Positions 6,604-6,789 of a stretch of 6,789 nt of DNA are shown here, piece by piece; position 1 is the first letter of the stretch; every line of letters begins with the position of its first letter. The position numbers were made by a program, and so were the translations under genes. Location: assembly GCA_030425615.1 (NCBI GenBank), contig JAUIAI010000141.1:1-6789 (forward strand), read 5' to 3'. The notes under the pieces were generated by a model that worked only from the letters and a program-made list of their open reading frames with translations, made no database searches and had not been told where the DNA came from. The DNA comes from Gammaproteobacteria bacterium (GTDB taxonomy: Bacteria; Pseudomonadota; Gammaproteobacteria; Burkholderiales; Burkholderiaceae_E).

Positions 6604-6789
6604 ATGACCGAAACCACCTGGCCGAACCTGAACCTCGGGATCATCGGCAATTGCACGTATGGCGCCCTGATCGACCGCATGGCGCGCGTCGTCTGGTGCT
6701 GCCTGCCGCGGTTCGACAGCCCCCCCGTGTTCATGTCCCTGCTCACCGACCAGGCCGCTCCCGTGGAGGGCACGTTCTCGGTGGAGATC
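6604..6789 (+). CDS. Glycoside hydrolase family 15 protein, N-terminal part (runs off window)
   Basis: The first 62 codons are open to the end of the window. Residues 10-43 read as the N-terminal domain found in GH15 glucoamylase/trehalase-like enzymes: NLGIIGNCTYGALIDRMARV, then VWCCLPRFDSPPVF. Family members hydrolyse terminal alpha-glucosidic bonds of starch-type glucans or trehalose. The catalytic (alpha/alpha)6 barrel and its two glutamates are outside the window, so activity cannot be told. There is no signal peptide, so the enzyme is cytoplasmic. It sits 76 bp after otsB on the same strand; an otsB-GH15-otsA order is known in Xanthomonas-type genomes. This points to a role linked to trehalose or glycogen turnover. 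The ATG at 6604 is the natural start for this domain, though only a weak GGA lies upstream. Confidence 0.85.
   Translation, partial: MTETTWPNLNLGIIGNCTYGALIDRMARVVWCCLPRFDSPPVFMSLLTDQAAPVEGTFSVEI

Noticed and set aside
5442..6773. 443-codon minus-strand frame spanning the otsB antisense strand and part of the alpha/beta hydrolase in another frame
   Set aside because: It covers two well-supported genes, shows no domain, and has low-complexity Arg/Gly-rich composition; it is a GC-driven shadow.

Overview
The window is a GC-rich bacterial chromosomal segment with tightly packed genes. A DUF945/YdgA-like gene, which is mainly a gammaproteobacterial family, and an otsB/GH15 pair like the one known from Xanthomonas-type genomes suggest a gammaproteobacterium. 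Choline-O-sulfate turnover and trehalose synthesis are both osmoadaptation functions, so a salt-exposed lifestyle is plausible. That lifestyle is an inference, not something the sequence shows.

Layout, left to right: (1) the 3' end of a choline-sulfatase (betC-type) gene, + strand, up to 460; (2) a GC-rich hairpin in the 52-bp convergent gap; (3) a signal-peptide-bearing cyclase-family (PF04199) hydrolase, - strand, 513-1568; (4) a 263-bp divergent intergenic region; (5) an OFA/monocarboxylate-type MFS transporter, + strand, 1832-3112; (6) a terminator with a UUCG loop and U-tract, serving the - strand gene that follows; (7) a DUF945/YdgA-like membrane-anchored protein, - strand, 3170-4537; (8) a 303-bp gene-free stretch holding a perfect 16-bp palindrome; (9) an alpha/beta hydrolase, - strand, 4841-5638; (10) trehalose-6-phosphate phosphatase OtsB, + strand, 5793-6527; (11) the first 62 codons of a GH15 glucoamylase/trehalase-like enzyme, + strand, from 6604 and running off the window.

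Two functional pairings stand out. The cyclase-family enzyme and the MFS carrier are divergently transcribed, and the enzyme is predicted to be exported. They could form an exoenzyme-plus-uptake unit for an unidentified carboxylate or ester substrate. OtsB and the GH15 enzyme are in the same direction with a 76-bp gap, and a trehalose synthase gene (otsA) would be expected just past the right edge. No RNA genes, CRISPR arrays, insertion sequences or phage genes are visible. I see no convincing evidence of an entirely new system. The least ordinary items are the cyclase with glutamines at two canonical metal-ligand histidine positions and the isolated 16-bp palindrome.
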